This document shows positions 8,682 to 18,115 of a DNA stretch of 64,000 nucleotides, piece after piece (position 1 is the first letter of the stretch; every line of letters begins with the position of its first letter). Origin of the DNA: JBGNFV01 sp049645705. Lineage in GTDB: Bacteria; Bacteroidota; Bacteroidia; Cytophagales; Cyclobacteriaceae. Location of the stretch: positions 1 to 64,000 of the forward strand of contig JBARUK010000075.1 in NCBI GenBank assembly GCA_049645705.1, given 5' to 3'. Below the pieces are notes generated by a model, which did no database searches, was not told the DNA's origin, and saw only the letters and a program-made list of their open reading frames with translations. The translations under genes and the position numbers were made by a program.

Positions 8682-8843
8682 ATACCCAACCTCACCCCAA
8701 AGTGCCTACAGCCTGTTCTTTGCGTTCGTACCTCACTACATTCACAAGCTTTCAGCACCGCACAGGAAGCGTACTCCTTCAATTGCTTCACTCTATCAGT
8801 CCTACACTTCCTTTTCCCAACACACATCCCCAACGCAGGTAAA
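8682..8843. repeat. Direct repeat, right copy (about 160 bp)
   Basis: Same orientation as the copy at 3445-3609 with only scattered substitutions. Degenerate pieces of the same sequence recur nearby: AGTGCCTACAG and TTTCAGCACC blocks near 9167-9230, and a CTTCAAT...CACTTGCCTTTCCC block near 9372-9417. Recombination between the two full copies would remove the whole stress cassette. Confidence 0.85.
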
Positions 8844-9783
8844 GCGGTGTTCGTCAATCGTTCCATTTTGTTTCGCAAAAACATATCTGCAAGGGTAAAA
8901 TACACTCCCTTTGGTCGCCCTTGCATATAGCATTCACTTACCAGTTGGTTTGTGCTCCAGTAGGTGCTCACCACCTGTCGTTCACTTGTTTTGCTTCACA
9001 CATTTCCCTCAATCCTCACTAGCAGCTATTTCATCCCCCCAAACCCCAATAAAGTGTTCGCTGTACTCACAGATTAAATAATTGGGGGTCTGTCGCTGCA
9101 TGAGTTTGGGCGAGCCTGCGGGTCGCTGCGGGCTAATCGGGCTGTCATGCTTTTTGCAATTAATCCAGTGCCTACAGTCGCTTCATTTCATACTTCAACT
9201 CAGCCACTTTCAGCACCCCACACAAGAGTAGCTCATTCATTACACTCCACATTTCATCACTACAATTCGTATGTTATTTATGCTCAAACTGAATACCCAC
9301 ATTTGGTAGACCAACAAATTACCAAATGTTATACCTCCACTTCAATATAACTATCCGTTAAAAAACCGTTCTTCAATATTCCGTTTCATTCAATCGCTAC
9401 ACTTGCCTTTCCCGACCATAAAGCAAAAAATCACGCCAGCCCTGCCGTAAACGGTAGCTGTCTGCTGCCCTCATTCTTCGGTCTTTTGCAGCCACCACCC
9501 TTGCTCCACTCGCAGGCGGCTCGCATTAAAAGCTACGCCTTAGTTTACCTGCGTTTCGCACAATTCTAACTTCACGACTACAAAAGGGAAAAGAACATAG
9601 TTTGGAACAGTTGGTAGATGGTGAAAAGGAATAAAACAACAACATAATACAAAGTTACAGGCATGCGGATGTGAGCGTTTGCAAGGGTTCGCTACGCCAG
9701 TTTCAAAAAAATCTCCACACCTACGGGTAGTATTTTTTCTTCACTGCCCTTGCCACAATCACACCGTCCTGTGATGAGGCACT

Positions 9784-9948
9784 ATGTTTAAGTTATTATT
9801 TAGAGTTCGTTTCGGTAGCAGGTGGCTATTGGCGGGCGTTCGTACTTCAGGTCGTCCATTCTTTATGGGCATTGTTCGGTGTGGTGTAGTTGATTACACT
9901 ATTCGGCTCTTTTGGTTAGAGCTTAGTTTCTCAGAGCTGCCCTTTTAG
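9784..9948 (+). CDS. Possible 54-residue basic protein
   Basis: An ATG frame encoding MFKLLFRVRFGSRWLLAGV and ending LELSFSELPF. It is Arg- and Phe-rich and its stop codon lies inside the stem-loop of a good terminator, an economical arrangement consistent with a real short transcription unit. It could equally be a non-coding RNA whose terminator is the visible part. No function is proposed. Confidence 0.35.
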   Translation: MFKLLFRVRFGSRWLLAGVRTSGRPFFMGIVRCGVVDYTIRLFWLELSFSELPF

Positions 9949-9961
9949 GGTGGCTTTTTTT
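9936..9961 (+). terminator. Rho-independent terminator
   Basis: An eight-base stem (GCTGCCCT with AGGGTGGC, two G-T pairs), a three-base loop and seven T residues. It overlaps the end of the 54-codon frame and shows that something in this gene-poor tract is transcribed rightward. Confidence 0.75.
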
Positions 9962-10331
9962 GTCCTTTCCGAATGACTCGATTAGAAAATAAATAAAAAG
10001 ATGCAGCAAATATATTCAGGCTCGCTCATGCCAACGCAGGATTAAAATGAAAGGCCAAGACATGTTGCTTCGTGCCTCAGCAAGCCTTGCATTTTACCTA
10101 TGCCTGAATGGCTGAAAAGCTTTCTCTTTTCTTTTTTTCCTTTTTCTTTTCTCTTTTGAAAATATTAATTGGAAGGGATGGCAGAGCAGAAAGAAGCAGA
10201 CCAATGCATCAACACCCAATAGTTAACTATTGCTCCATTCTTGATGTATTTTCATACGAAATGGCATGGCCGTGTTAAGTCCGTGTCAAATCCAAGTTGT
10301 AAATAAGTATTAACTCAAAATTAAAAATATC

Positions 10332-10973
10332 ATGGGTCGAATTAATCAAGGAATCTTAGGGGGCTTTTCTGGCAAAGTCGGAAATGTAGTAGGTGGTAAT
10401 TGGAAAGGTATTGACTATATGCGTGTCAAACCTGCCAGTGTCGCTAACCCCAAAACAGTAGGGCAAGTAAATCAAAGAACAAAGTTCACTGAAACGTTGC
10501 AGTTCTTACAACCAATGAAAGACTTTATCAAAGTTGGTTACAAAGGCTTTGCTGTTCAGAAAACAGAGTTCAACAGTGCCATGTCTTACATTCTAAAGAA
10601 TGCCATCACAGGCACATCACCAAACTTTGTAGTTGACTATCCAGCAGCTCTGGTAAGCCGTGGAGCATTGACAGGAGCATCCAACGGAGCGATTGACGTT
10701 GCAACCTCTGGCACTGGAACATTCTCTTGGGATGACAACACAGGTTCGGGAAGTGCTTTAGCTACTGACAAGGCAATGTTATTGCTTTATAATGAAACGA
10801 AAGGTGAAGTAATCTTTACTACCGCAGGAGCAGACAGAAGTGCCGCTTCTCAAGGTCTTGCATTACCACCCGACTATTCTGGTGACACGGTGAGAGCTTA
10901 TATTGCTTTCATTCAAGCAGATGGTTCAGAGGTATCAAACAGTTCTTATATCGGTTCAGCCGTTGTTGCTTAA
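10332..10973 (+). CDS. DUF6266-family protein
   Basis: 213 residues opening MGRINQGILGGFSGKVGNVV, the hallmark start of the DUF6266 family found widely in Bacteroidota. The conserved N-terminal part continues with WKGIDYMRVKP and NQRTKF; the remainder is a beta-rich region with Gly/Ser/Thr-rich stretches. No signal peptide. The function of the family is unknown. It stands alone with an AT-rich leader and its own terminator. It is the last gene before base composition shifts toward higher GC. Confidence 0.85.
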   Translation: MGRINQGILGGFSGKVGNVVGGNWKGIDYMRVKPASVANPKTVGQVNQRTKFTETLQFLQPMKDFIKVGYKGFAVQKTEFNSAMSYILKNAITGTSPNFVVDYPAALVSRGALTGASNGAIDVATSGTGTFSWDDNTGSGSALATDKAMLLLYNETKGEVIFTTAGADRSAASQGLALPPDYSGDTVRAYIAFIQADGSEVSNSSYIGSAVVA

Positions 10974-10992
10974 AAGGTTGAATTTCTCCCTG

Positions 10993-11023
10993 AAAACCGC
11001 TTCATTTACGGAGCGGTTTTTTT
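10993..11023 (+). terminator. Terminator of the DUF6266 gene
   Basis: A stem of AACCGCT and AGCGGTT with a ten-base loop followed by a T run, about 20 bases after the stop codon. Confidence 0.8.
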
Positions 11024-11201
11024 GTGTCCACACATTCCGTTTTTCCTTTCTTTATGCCTTATTTAGCTATATATCAGTAGTTTTTGTTGCTAATTTGTAT
11101 CTATTAGTAGATAACTACTTGATAATCAATTGAAGTTACATTTTGTATCGGGAAGTAATTAATATACCCCCGGCTAAGAATTTGATCGTTCTGTCACGTC
11201 T

Positions 11202-11747
11202 ATGAAGAAACACACCGCCCGGGTATCTATGGCTGTAATAATTCTCTTGCAGGTGATCTTCCTCGGAGCCAACGCCCTGGAGAAGGCCAATCTGCCGGTG
11301 GTATTACTATCGCTGGCCTTCGTAGGTATCGCAAGTGTCATTGCCTGGCGCAATGTTACCCGACATACCCAAGACCATCTCTATCAGGATATCTGGTTGG
11401 TAGGCTACGTGGCATTCGGAGCCGTGCTAACTTACTGGCTAAGTACTATGACGGGTACCGTGATAGCGGTAGGTCTGGTAGGGTTGGCGGCCTCTTTTCT
11501 ACCTTCACTAGTTAAGTATTCGTGGGTTCGCGCAGCCCCTCCCGCCATTTACTGTGGCACATTTGTGGGCATGACCAGCCCTGATGTCCTACCCGGATAC
11601 ACCCATATTTTGTTTGCCGGAGCTGCAGCGGGAGTGCTTTTAGTCACATCAAAGAATGTTCTTAATGGCTATGGAGGCAAGTTGGGTACGGTTGCTTTTG
11701 GGGGCGTATTCTTTATGGTACTACTTATGGAATGGCTGTGGCACTAA
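11202..11747 (+). CDS. Polytopic membrane protein, first of a related pair
   Basis: 181 residues, about five to six hydrophobic helices, with an N-terminal basic start (MKKHTARVSMAV). The C-terminal half contains GTFVGMTSPDVLPGY and NGYGGKLGTVAFGGV, which recur in altered form in the next gene, so the two share an ancestor. The next gene starts 16 bases before this stop, implying translational coupling and probably a hetero-oligomer in the inner membrane. I do not recognise a characterised family; a two-subunit transporter or channel is a guess. Confidence 0.75.
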   Translation: MKKHTARVSMAVIILLQVIFLGANALEKANLPVVLLSLAFVGIASVIAWRNVTRHTQDHLYQDIWLVGYVAFGAVLTYWLSTMTGTVIAVGLVGLAASFLPSLVKYSWVRAAPPAIYCGTFVGMTSPDVLPGYTHILFAGAAAGVLLVTSKNVLNGYGGKLGTVAFGGVFFMVLLMEWLWH

Positions 11748-12136
11748 CACTCGGCGTGATCATTACGGGCATATTGGGCAGTATGTCTACCTTCTTTGTG
11801 AGCCATCACCTGGGGCAAGGGCCTGTCAGGTCTTCTGCCGGGCTATCTCTGCTGGTCGCGCTCATGTGCGAGTACCTACCGTTGTCAGTGTCACAGGAGC
11901 TGGCTTCAACTATTCCGTATGTCTTCATTGGCGCCTCCTTCATAGGCATGGCATCTGCCGAAGTACTAAGCCAGTATGTGCTTATGGGCTTGGCAGGAGG
12001 CATATTTGGGTACTTATACCTGCATGCCAGCCAGTTCTTTACCGGGTTTGGCGGCGGGCTTGGTACGGCCGCTTGCATTGCGCTTATGGTTTCCCTGGGT
12101 ACGTTGGCACTATGGAAAAGAATCAAAAAGCCTTAG
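11732..12136 (+). CDS. Polytopic membrane protein, second of a related pair
   Basis: 134 residues, about four hydrophobic helices and a basic C-terminus (WKRIKKP), which places that end in the cytoplasm. ASFIGMASAEVLSQY and GFGGGLGTAACIAL match FVGMTSPDVLPGY and GYGGKLGTVAFGG of the upstream gene. It overlaps that gene by 16 bases in another frame. Function unknown. Confidence 0.7.
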   Translation: MAVALTLGVIITGILGSMSTFFVSHHLGQGPVRSSAGLSLLVALMCEYLPLSVSQELASTIPYVFIGASFIGMASAEVLSQYVLMGLAGGIFGYLYLHASQFFTGFGGGLGTAACIALMVSLGTLALWKRIKKP

Positions 12137-12260
12137 CCGCTTCAGTATTTAAGAATGATAACCGTTTCTAGGTAAATCTAAAGTGTTTTTGAAGAAGGTA
12201 ATACAACTAGTTAATAGGGTGCTGTAAAGAAAAAAATCAGCAAAAGCACACTTAAGTGTC

Positions 12261-14354
12261 CTATGTGGAATCCTCCCTCAAACGCTCCCTGAGATCTACC
12301 CCGAACCTGGTACGGTAGGTATTATATAGATAGGTAGAGTTGGTCCAGCCTATCTCGCTTAGAATGCTTTTTACCGTTCCCACATTGCCGGACTCTGCCA
12401 TGTGGCGTACCTTGTGTAATTTAACCTCAGTGATAAACTCCCTGGTGTTCATACCTACCTGGCGTTTGATCTTACGATACAGAGTGCTTTGTGAAACGGC
12501 AAACTCATCGCACAGCGTCTGTACACTCAGGTTCCGATCATGACTATGGTCGTATATGTAATCGTAATAAGGTTTTAATGAGCTTTTTAAAACTTCGGGG
12601 AGTTCTGCATTATCATAGTCTAATATTTCTTCACGTGAAGCATGGCGGGTCACGCTATTGCGGATGATTGCTTTGAGTTCTTCTAAGTCGAAAGGCTTCC
12701 GTATGTAATCGGTTATGCCCATTTCTACCATTTCCTGTTGTTTAAACTGGTCGGCCAGTGCAGAAAGTACTACTACAGGGGTGTCCATTTCCTGGTCCCG
12801 GAGTTGTCTGATAAAATCCAGGCCGTTCATTTCCGGCATCATATAATCTGTAAGGATAAGCTGCGGAAGCGATTTGCTTTCATCAAGGATATTTATGGCC
12901 ATCCTTCCATTATCGGCAAATCGCAGAGAGTAGTCGCTAAGCACGCTATTGAGGTGACGTTGCATATCCAGGTTGTCCTCTACTATCAGAATGTCATAAA
13001 ATGTACCCTGTTCGTATTCTATCACAGATGCAGGCTTTACTTTATTTACCGGCACGGGCTTTTTATGTCCTTTTCTTTTGAGAGGGAGTAAGATAGTAAA
13101 AGTGGTACCACTACCGGGCTCGCTGTCAAAGCTTAATTTACCGCCGTGCATGTTTACTATATTCTTACTAAAAAACAGGCCTATTCCACTACCTCCAACA
13201 CTCTGGCGGCTACTACCGGCCTGGAAAAACCTCCGGAAGATAGCCGGCTGGCTCTCGACGGGTATGCCATTGCCTGTGTCAGATACGGAAAGTGCACACT
13301 GCTCCATAGTACTACTCACCGCCAGGCGTACGGCTCCGCCACGCGGGGTAAATTTTAGGGCATTAGCCAAAAGGTTGGCAATGACTCTTTCGAGGTAAAT
13401 AACATCGGCATCAACGTACAGAGCTTTGGCAGAGGGAACTTCCAGGGAATAGTTTACCTCCTTCTGTTTAAAATTAGCGGCAAAAGATTGATATACTGTG
13501 TAAACAAAACCGACAAGCTCGATTTCCTCCAGGTTTACGGCAAACAGGCCTGACTCCATCCGGGATATATCGATAATATCAGTAACCAACCGGTTCAGGC
13601 TACCTATCTGGGCGTGTATGAGGTCTTTGCCCTGTTTGTCTTTCACATACAGGTCTGTATTGCCTTTTATAATAGTTAGTGGTGTGCGTATCTCGTGGGC
13701 AATGTTTACAAAAGATCGCATCTGGTTGTCTCTCTGCTGACTGAGCATATGATTTTTCTCTGCCAGGAGATACTCATTTTCATGGTTGAGCTTTTTGAAA
13801 TAGGCTACGGTTATGTATACAAACAGGAATATAAGAAACTTGGTCACAGCATCTTTATGGACCATTTCATTTGGAATGATAGTACTGTAAGGGATCTCCT
13901 GCGTATCCCTTAAAAGATAATGCGGTAACCAAAAGGAAAGAAAAGACACTACCAGTACTGTGTAGAGCAGTCGCCTGTCATCATAAAATATACAGGCCAA
14001 TGGTGCCAGTAAGATCATCCCGAACTCAGCCCCGAAATTAGAAGCGAAGTAGGAGAAATATATCTGCATGATGTATATCAGAACTAAGAAGAGCATAGCG
14101 GATACCTGTGGTTTACTTCGGCTATTGAAATACAGGATCAGTCCCTGGATAATAATCGTAACCAGGTGCATAATAAGGCTGAAGTGCTTCTCATAAGCTA
14201 TGGCCTCTGTCATCCACAGCAGAACGGCACAGAACCACACGACACAAAAGCGATTTAAAAGTCGAACCTTCTTATTTACAGATGCAGGTAGTGCCGGGTC
14301 GGTGCCCAAAGAGAGAGTTTTTTTGAAAAAGGCAAACATAAAAGGGTATTGCAA
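12261..14354 (-). CDS. Hybrid sensor kinase / response regulator / AraC regulator
   Basis: 697 residues combining a membrane sensor, a kinase and a DNA-binding output. Residues 30-185 hold about five to six hydrophobic helices with no large periplasmic domain. HisKA has its phospho-acceptor at His220 (VNIAHEIRTPLTII). The ATPase domain has NLLANALKFTPRGG (N box) and DTGNGIP. The receiver begins DILIVEDN with acceptor Asp502 (LTDYMMPEMNG). An AraC HTH occupies about 597-697. It resembles Bacteroidota hybrid two-component regulators but lacks their large periplasmic sensor, so the ligand may act within the membrane. It is divergent from the 14.6-22.8 kb operon, with phased repeats between them, making that operon its likely target. 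Confidence 0.92.
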   Translation of the reverse strand: MQYPFMFAFFKKTLSLGTDPALPASVNKKVRLLNRFCVVWFCAVLLWMTEAIAYEKHFSLIMHLVTIIIQGLILYFNSRSKPQVSAMLFLVLIYIMQIYFSYFASNFGAEFGMILLAPLACIFYDDRRLLYTVLVVSFLSFWLPHYLLRDTQEIPYSTIIPNEMVHKDAVTKFLIFLFVYITVAYFKKLNHENEYLLAEKNHMLSQQRDNQMRSFVNIAHEIRTPLTIIKGNTDLYVKDKQGKDLIHAQIGSLNRLVTDIIDISRMESGLFAVNLEEIELVGFVYTVYQSFAANFKQKEVNYSLEVPSAKALYVDADVIYLERVIANLLANALKFTPRGGAVRLAVSSTMEQCALSVSDTGNGIPVESQPAIFRRFFQAGSSRQSVGGSGIGLFFSKNIVNMHGGKLSFDSEPGSGTTFTILLPLKRKGHKKPVPVNKVKPASVIEYEQGTFYDILIVEDNLDMQRHLNSVLSDYSLRFADNGRMAINILDESKSLPQLILTDYMMPEMNGLDFIRQLRDQEMDTPVVVLSALADQFKQQEMVEMGITDYIRKPFDLEELKAIIRNSVTRHASREEILDYDNAELPEVLKSSLKPYYDYIYDHSHDRNLSVQTLCDEFAVSQSTLYRKIKRQVGMNTREFITEVKLHKVRHMAESGNVGTVKSILSEIGWTNSTYLYNTYRTRFGVDLRERLREDST

Positions 14355-14452
14355 CTGGTATTCTGGGGTGTTTTAGTTTCTTTTTCTAAGCACCAAAATA
14401 GTGCATATTCATTACAACCGGGCCTCCTCAACTACTAAAAACACCTTATTTC

Positions 14453-14524
14453 TGACTGATTAGTGCAGATTTTGACTGATTGGTAAATATGCTGAATGCC
14501 CCATAAACCTTTTGACCGGCTGGT
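14453..14524. promoter_or_regulatory. Phased direct repeats, probable AraC-type operator
   Basis: TGACTGATTAGT at 14453, TGACTGATTGGT at 14473 and the weaker TGACCGGCTGGT at 14513. Spacing is 20 and 40 bases, that is two and four helical turns, as AraC-type proteins bind. They lie between the hybrid AraC regulator and the divergent operon and probably serve one or both promoters. Confidence 0.5.
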
Positions 14525-14642
14525 AACCATGCCATTGATTAACATTGCCGGACCTATCTGTTGAGACCGGTGCCAGGCTCTGCCATTATAGCCTTGCCTA
14601 CCGCCGGATAGTAAGAGACAGATTCCATCAAATTAAATAATT

Positions 14643-17600
14643 TTGAGCATGACCATGATTTCAGGAAAAGGAATTGACGCATACATTCTGGAGAGTATCC
14701 TGGCTTTTCTGAACAGCGCAAAAACCATAGAGGACATCACTCTTCTTGACGAAAAGTATCAGCATAGAGGCACCCTGCAGGATGATTATGATATAGGCGA
14801 AACGTTAGCGCAGAGAATTCTGGACCGAAGGAAAGAGCTGGGTGGAAAATTGACGGATGTCTCACAGTTGAGCAATATTCAGGGGTTTGGTGAAGATAAA
14901 TTTGATGACCTGGTTACCGCATTCAAACGGATAAATGCCACCGAACAGAAAGAGTATACCAGCTTAAGTGAACCGCTGTTCCGTTTTGCTTCGCTGAGGT
15001 ACCACCACAGCAAACCTGCTATTGCTACCCTGAAGCGTGAAGACAGTACGGCCAATATTGAAAAATCATCTGGTGGAAGCCCTTCTTTCAAAATACAAAA
15101 GAGCCTGAGCAAAGATGAAGTCAGGGATCTGGAAAAAGACCACGTGGCCTCACTGGCCAGGCAGAGCATAAAATTTATCGGGGAGTTATCTGATAAACTG
15201 GAAGAACTGTACGATGCCTACCTAAAGGAAAAACGGGAGGTAATTACAAATGCAGAAGAACGATACGAGGCCATTCTATCAGAGAATATACAGGCCTATG
15301 AAGAAAGCCTGAGCCCGGAAGAAAGAGAAAAGCTGGAGGAGCTAAAGCAAAAAGCTGCGGCTAATGACCAGGAAAATAACGACCAGGAATATAATTACCC
15401 AGAATCAGTATACCCGGAGCTGAACCTGAATTTCCCGGAATTCTCCTCGAAACACTACCTGGCTAAACGTCTGGAAAATGATGAAGCACAGTACCTGGAA
15501 AAGCATAAATTCTACAACCAGGAATATCTGACCCTTCAAGACAAGCTTCAGGAAGATGCGCGAAAAAAACATGAACTGGCATCGCAGGCCGGGCTTAGAT
15601 TTAGCAAAACAGTAGCTATAAAGGGCACGCCAATAAACCTAAAAAATCGTTTTTCCAACGGGTATGTCCTCTCGCTCGATCAGCAAAAGGGCGCCATCTA
15701 CCTGAGTATAGTGGTACCCGCCGTAAAGCAATTCCCGGACCAGGCTGAAGTATTTGTACGGTCAGGTGATGAAAGTTTCAGATCCGTCCAGATTAGATTA
15801 TTGGATAACATGACCAGGGTCTTATTCTTAGAAGCATCCTTTGATAAACTACCGGATCTAAGCCAGGTACAATCTTTTAGCTATGAAGTAAAACTAACGT
15901 TAAATAGCAGTGAACAGATCCACATTGAAGAAAAGGTTTCCGGCCTCAATGATATCTGGGTGGGTAAATGGAAACCCCAACCGAATAGTGCTGTCAACGA
16001 ATTGAAAAATACCGGAACAACGGGATCAGTATTTGCCGATAAGGACAATATAAGTGGTGTAGTGCAAATGGGCTGGGCGGATCTGATGCGTGTAGAACAA
16101 ACGTTCTGCTGCTATGTGCCCGGCGAGATTTCTCACATAGAAAATATCATGGCCCGTGAGTATAAGGAGAAAAGCACCGAATACCTGGAAAGGAGTGAAT
16201 CTACATATATAGAGGAGAAGGAAACTGAGACGAGCGAGAAGAACGATACGACTACCGTTGAAAAAAATGACTGGAACAAAGAGGTAGAACGTACCCTGGA
16301 GCGGAGCTTTGACCTGAATGTAAGTACGGAAGTAACGTACGGAAGCAAAGATAAAGGCATGTGGTATGCGGCTGTTAATGCAGATATGGCCCTGGCTAAC
16401 TCCAGCTCTCAAACCACTGATAATGCCCAGTCGTTTAGCCAAGAGGTAACTCAGAGTGCCTCACAGTCCATTCGCACCAAGATCACAGAGAAACGCACCA
16501 CCACACTTATCAAGGAATTCAAAGAAATGCAAAAGCATGGCTATGATAACCGGTCGGGAGACGAGCATGTATCGGGAGTGTTCAGGTGGCTGGATAAGGT
16601 GTACAAAAACAAGATCATCAAATACGGCAGAGGCATGCTTTACGAATTTATGATCCCGAAGCCAGCAGAGTTTTATGTAGAAAGCCTGGCCGAACCAGAT
16701 AAGGATCCTGTAAAAATGCCGGAACCTCCGGAGCCACTGGACATCAGCTCATGGAGAGAACTGACCCGTGATAATTATCTGCATTACGTAAATAAGTATG
16801 GGGTAAACAACTATGATGAACCGAAAGATGCCCATAAGTCCCATTCCTTCATGTCCGGGGAAATAAATTATGATAAATTAAAAAACAATAATACAACTGT
16901 AAAAAACTATTCTTTTCAGTCGATAGGGTTAGATGACTATGTATTAACTAATATTAACCAGGGATCAAGCTACGGCATATGGTACCTGAACCCACCTATT
17001 CATGATCCTAATGCTAAGTTTATCGCACAAATAAATCAGACGGGGTCCGGTAGCCGGCATACCCTGGTCAGTATTTCGGCATCTCAAATGCAGACTGCTG
17101 TCTTTGCCGGTCGTAAATATCGTTCCAACAATATCAGCGCAGGAGGGCTAAACTACCAGGGAGGATTTGACCTCACTATAGAAAGCAGAAGAGTGGATTC
17201 AGTTCAGCATCTTAACATTCATGCGGAATTCATTCTCAAACACTCGGTATACCAGTCCTGGCAGCAAGCTACTTTCCAGGCCATTCAGGATGCTTATCAG
17301 ATTCTTCTGGACGACTATAACCAGGCCTTGGCGGATGCTCAAACACAAATTGATGCAGATACAGATGCCGATCTGTATGATGCAAACCAGTATAAGCACC
17401 CGGGTGCTTACCGTGAGATCATCAATACGGAGCTAAAGCGCCTTTGCATAGAGCTGTTATGGCAAAAAGTAAACCCTGAAATAAACCGCTGCACAGACTA
17501 TTATGCCACCACATCGTGCAATAAAACTGGCGATTGCGAAGAAGTATCGGCTCTTAACAACCTGGACAAACTGGACGACTACACTTCTGTGGTGAAATTC

Positions 17601-18101
17601 CTGGAGCAGTCTTTTCACTGGTCTCTCAGTTCGCATAATCTCTACTCCTACTTCTGGGCCAGTCCCTGCGACTGGGTAGATATGCTGCATAATGAGGATA
17701 CTCCAGACACGGCCTTCCAGAAGTTTCTGAAGTCCGGTATGGCAAGGGTAATGGTACCGGTAAGGGAAGGATTTGAAAAAGCAGTAGCCTATTTTTTAGT
17801 AACCGGTAAGCCTTGGTTCGGTGAGGAACCACCGCAAATTAATGATGACCTCTACGTATCTGTGGTAACAGAAATGAAGAAACCACTCGGCACGCAAGTG
17901 GGCGATACGTGGGAGACTAACGTACCATCCACGCTTACGCTCCTACAGGCCGGATCTACCTACCTGGACCAGCAAGGTCTGCCGTGCTGTAAAGAATTTA
18001 AAGGTGAAACGGGTATAGGATGGAGTAAGAATACAAAGCTGGAGGGTCAAATTGATCCGGCAAATGATGATGATGATCAAAATTCTGATATATCAGCATA
18101 A
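14643..18101 (+). CDS. Large helix-hairpin-helix, coiled-coil protein of unknown function
   Basis: 1152 residues without a signal peptide or membrane helix. Residues about 52-95 look like a helix-hairpin-helix (LAQRILDRRKELGGKL, LSNIQGFGEDKFDDLV). Residues about 170-310 are charged and helical. A central block reads GWADLMRVEQTFCCYVPGEI, then SHIENIMAREYKEKST, followed by a long Ser/Thr/Glu/Lys alternating stretch (about 515-625). A Cys-rich patch lies near 955-970, and the end is Asp-rich. No nuclease domain follows the helix-hairpin-helix. The Ser/Thr alternating segment could be a membrane-inserting hairpin or a structural beta-ladder (speculative). It heads a four-gene operon. Unrecognised as a named family. 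Confidence 0.8.
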   Translation: MSMTMISGKGIDAYILESILAFLNSAKTIEDITLLDEKYQHRGTLQDDYDIGETLAQRILDRRKELGGKLTDVSQLSNIQGFGEDKFDDLVTAFKRINATEQKEYTSLSEPLFRFASLRYHHSKPAIATLKREDSTANIEKSSGGSPSFKIQKSLSKDEVRDLEKDHVASLARQSIKFIGELSDKLEELYDAYLKEKREVITNAEERYEAILSENIQAYEESLSPEEREKLEELKQKAAANDQENNDQEYNYPESVYPELNLNFPEFSSKHYLAKRLENDEAQYLEKHKFYNQEYLTLQDKLQEDARKKHELASQAGLRFSKTVAIKGTPINLKNRFSNGYVLSLDQQKGAIYLSIVVPAVKQFPDQAEVFVRSGDESFRSVQIRLLDNMTRVLFLEASFDKLPDLSQVQSFSYEVKLTLNSSEQIHIEEKVSGLNDIWVGKWKPQPNSAVNELKNTGTTGSVFADKDNISGVVQMGWADLMRVEQTFCCYVPGEISHIENIMAREYKEKSTEYLERSESTYIEEKETETSEKNDTTTVEKNDWNKEVERTLERSFDLNVSTEVTYGSKDKGMWYAAVNADMALANSSSQTTDNAQSFSQEVTQSASQSIRTKITEKRTTTLIKEFKEMQKHGYDNRSGDEHVSGVFRWLDKVYKNKIIKYGRGMLYEFMIPKPAEFYVESLAEPDKDPVKMPEPPEPLDISSWRELTRDNYLHYVNKYGVNNYDEPKDAHKSHSFMSGEINYDKLKNNNTTVKNYSFQSIGLDDYVLTNINQGSSYGIWYLNPPIHDPNAKFIAQINQTGSGSRHTLVSISASQMQTAVFAGRKYRSNNISAGGLNYQGGFDLTIESRRVDSVQHLNIHAEFILKHSVYQSWQQATFQAIQDAYQILLDDYNQALADAQTQIDADTDADLYDANQYKHPGAYREIINTELKRLCIELLWQKVNPEINRCTDYYATTSCNKTGDCEEVSALNNLDKLDDYTSVVKFLEQSFHWSLSSHNLYSYFWASPCDWVDMLHNEDTPDTAFQKFLKSGMARVMVPVREGFEKAVAYFLVTGKPWFGEEPPQINDDLYVSVVTEMKKPLGTQVGDTWETNVPSTLTLLQAGSTYLDQQGLPCCKEFKGETGIGWSKNTKLEGQIDPANDDDDQNSDISA

Positions 18102-18115
18102 TAAGTCAGGTTACA

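Larger units (their letters stand above)
8844..10331. other. Gene-poor tract of the accessory island
   Basis: About 1.5 kb without a convincing gene apart from one 54-codon frame. It holds degenerate pieces of the direct repeat, a hairpin with 12-base arms differing at one position at 10044-10095 (AAAATGAAAGGC against GCCTTGCATTTT), and a 38-base pure pyrimidine run at 10120-10157. Frames of 65-100 codons here are compositionally odd and overlap the repeats. The look is that of a mobile-element backbone or transfer-region remnant, but no integrase, relaxase or replication gene is present in the window. Confidence 0.55.

Noticed and set aside
8678..8974. 98-codon - strand frame over the right direct repeat
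   Set aside because: It covers the repeat, and the equivalent frame at the left copy has a different start and end; neither looks like a conserved protein.
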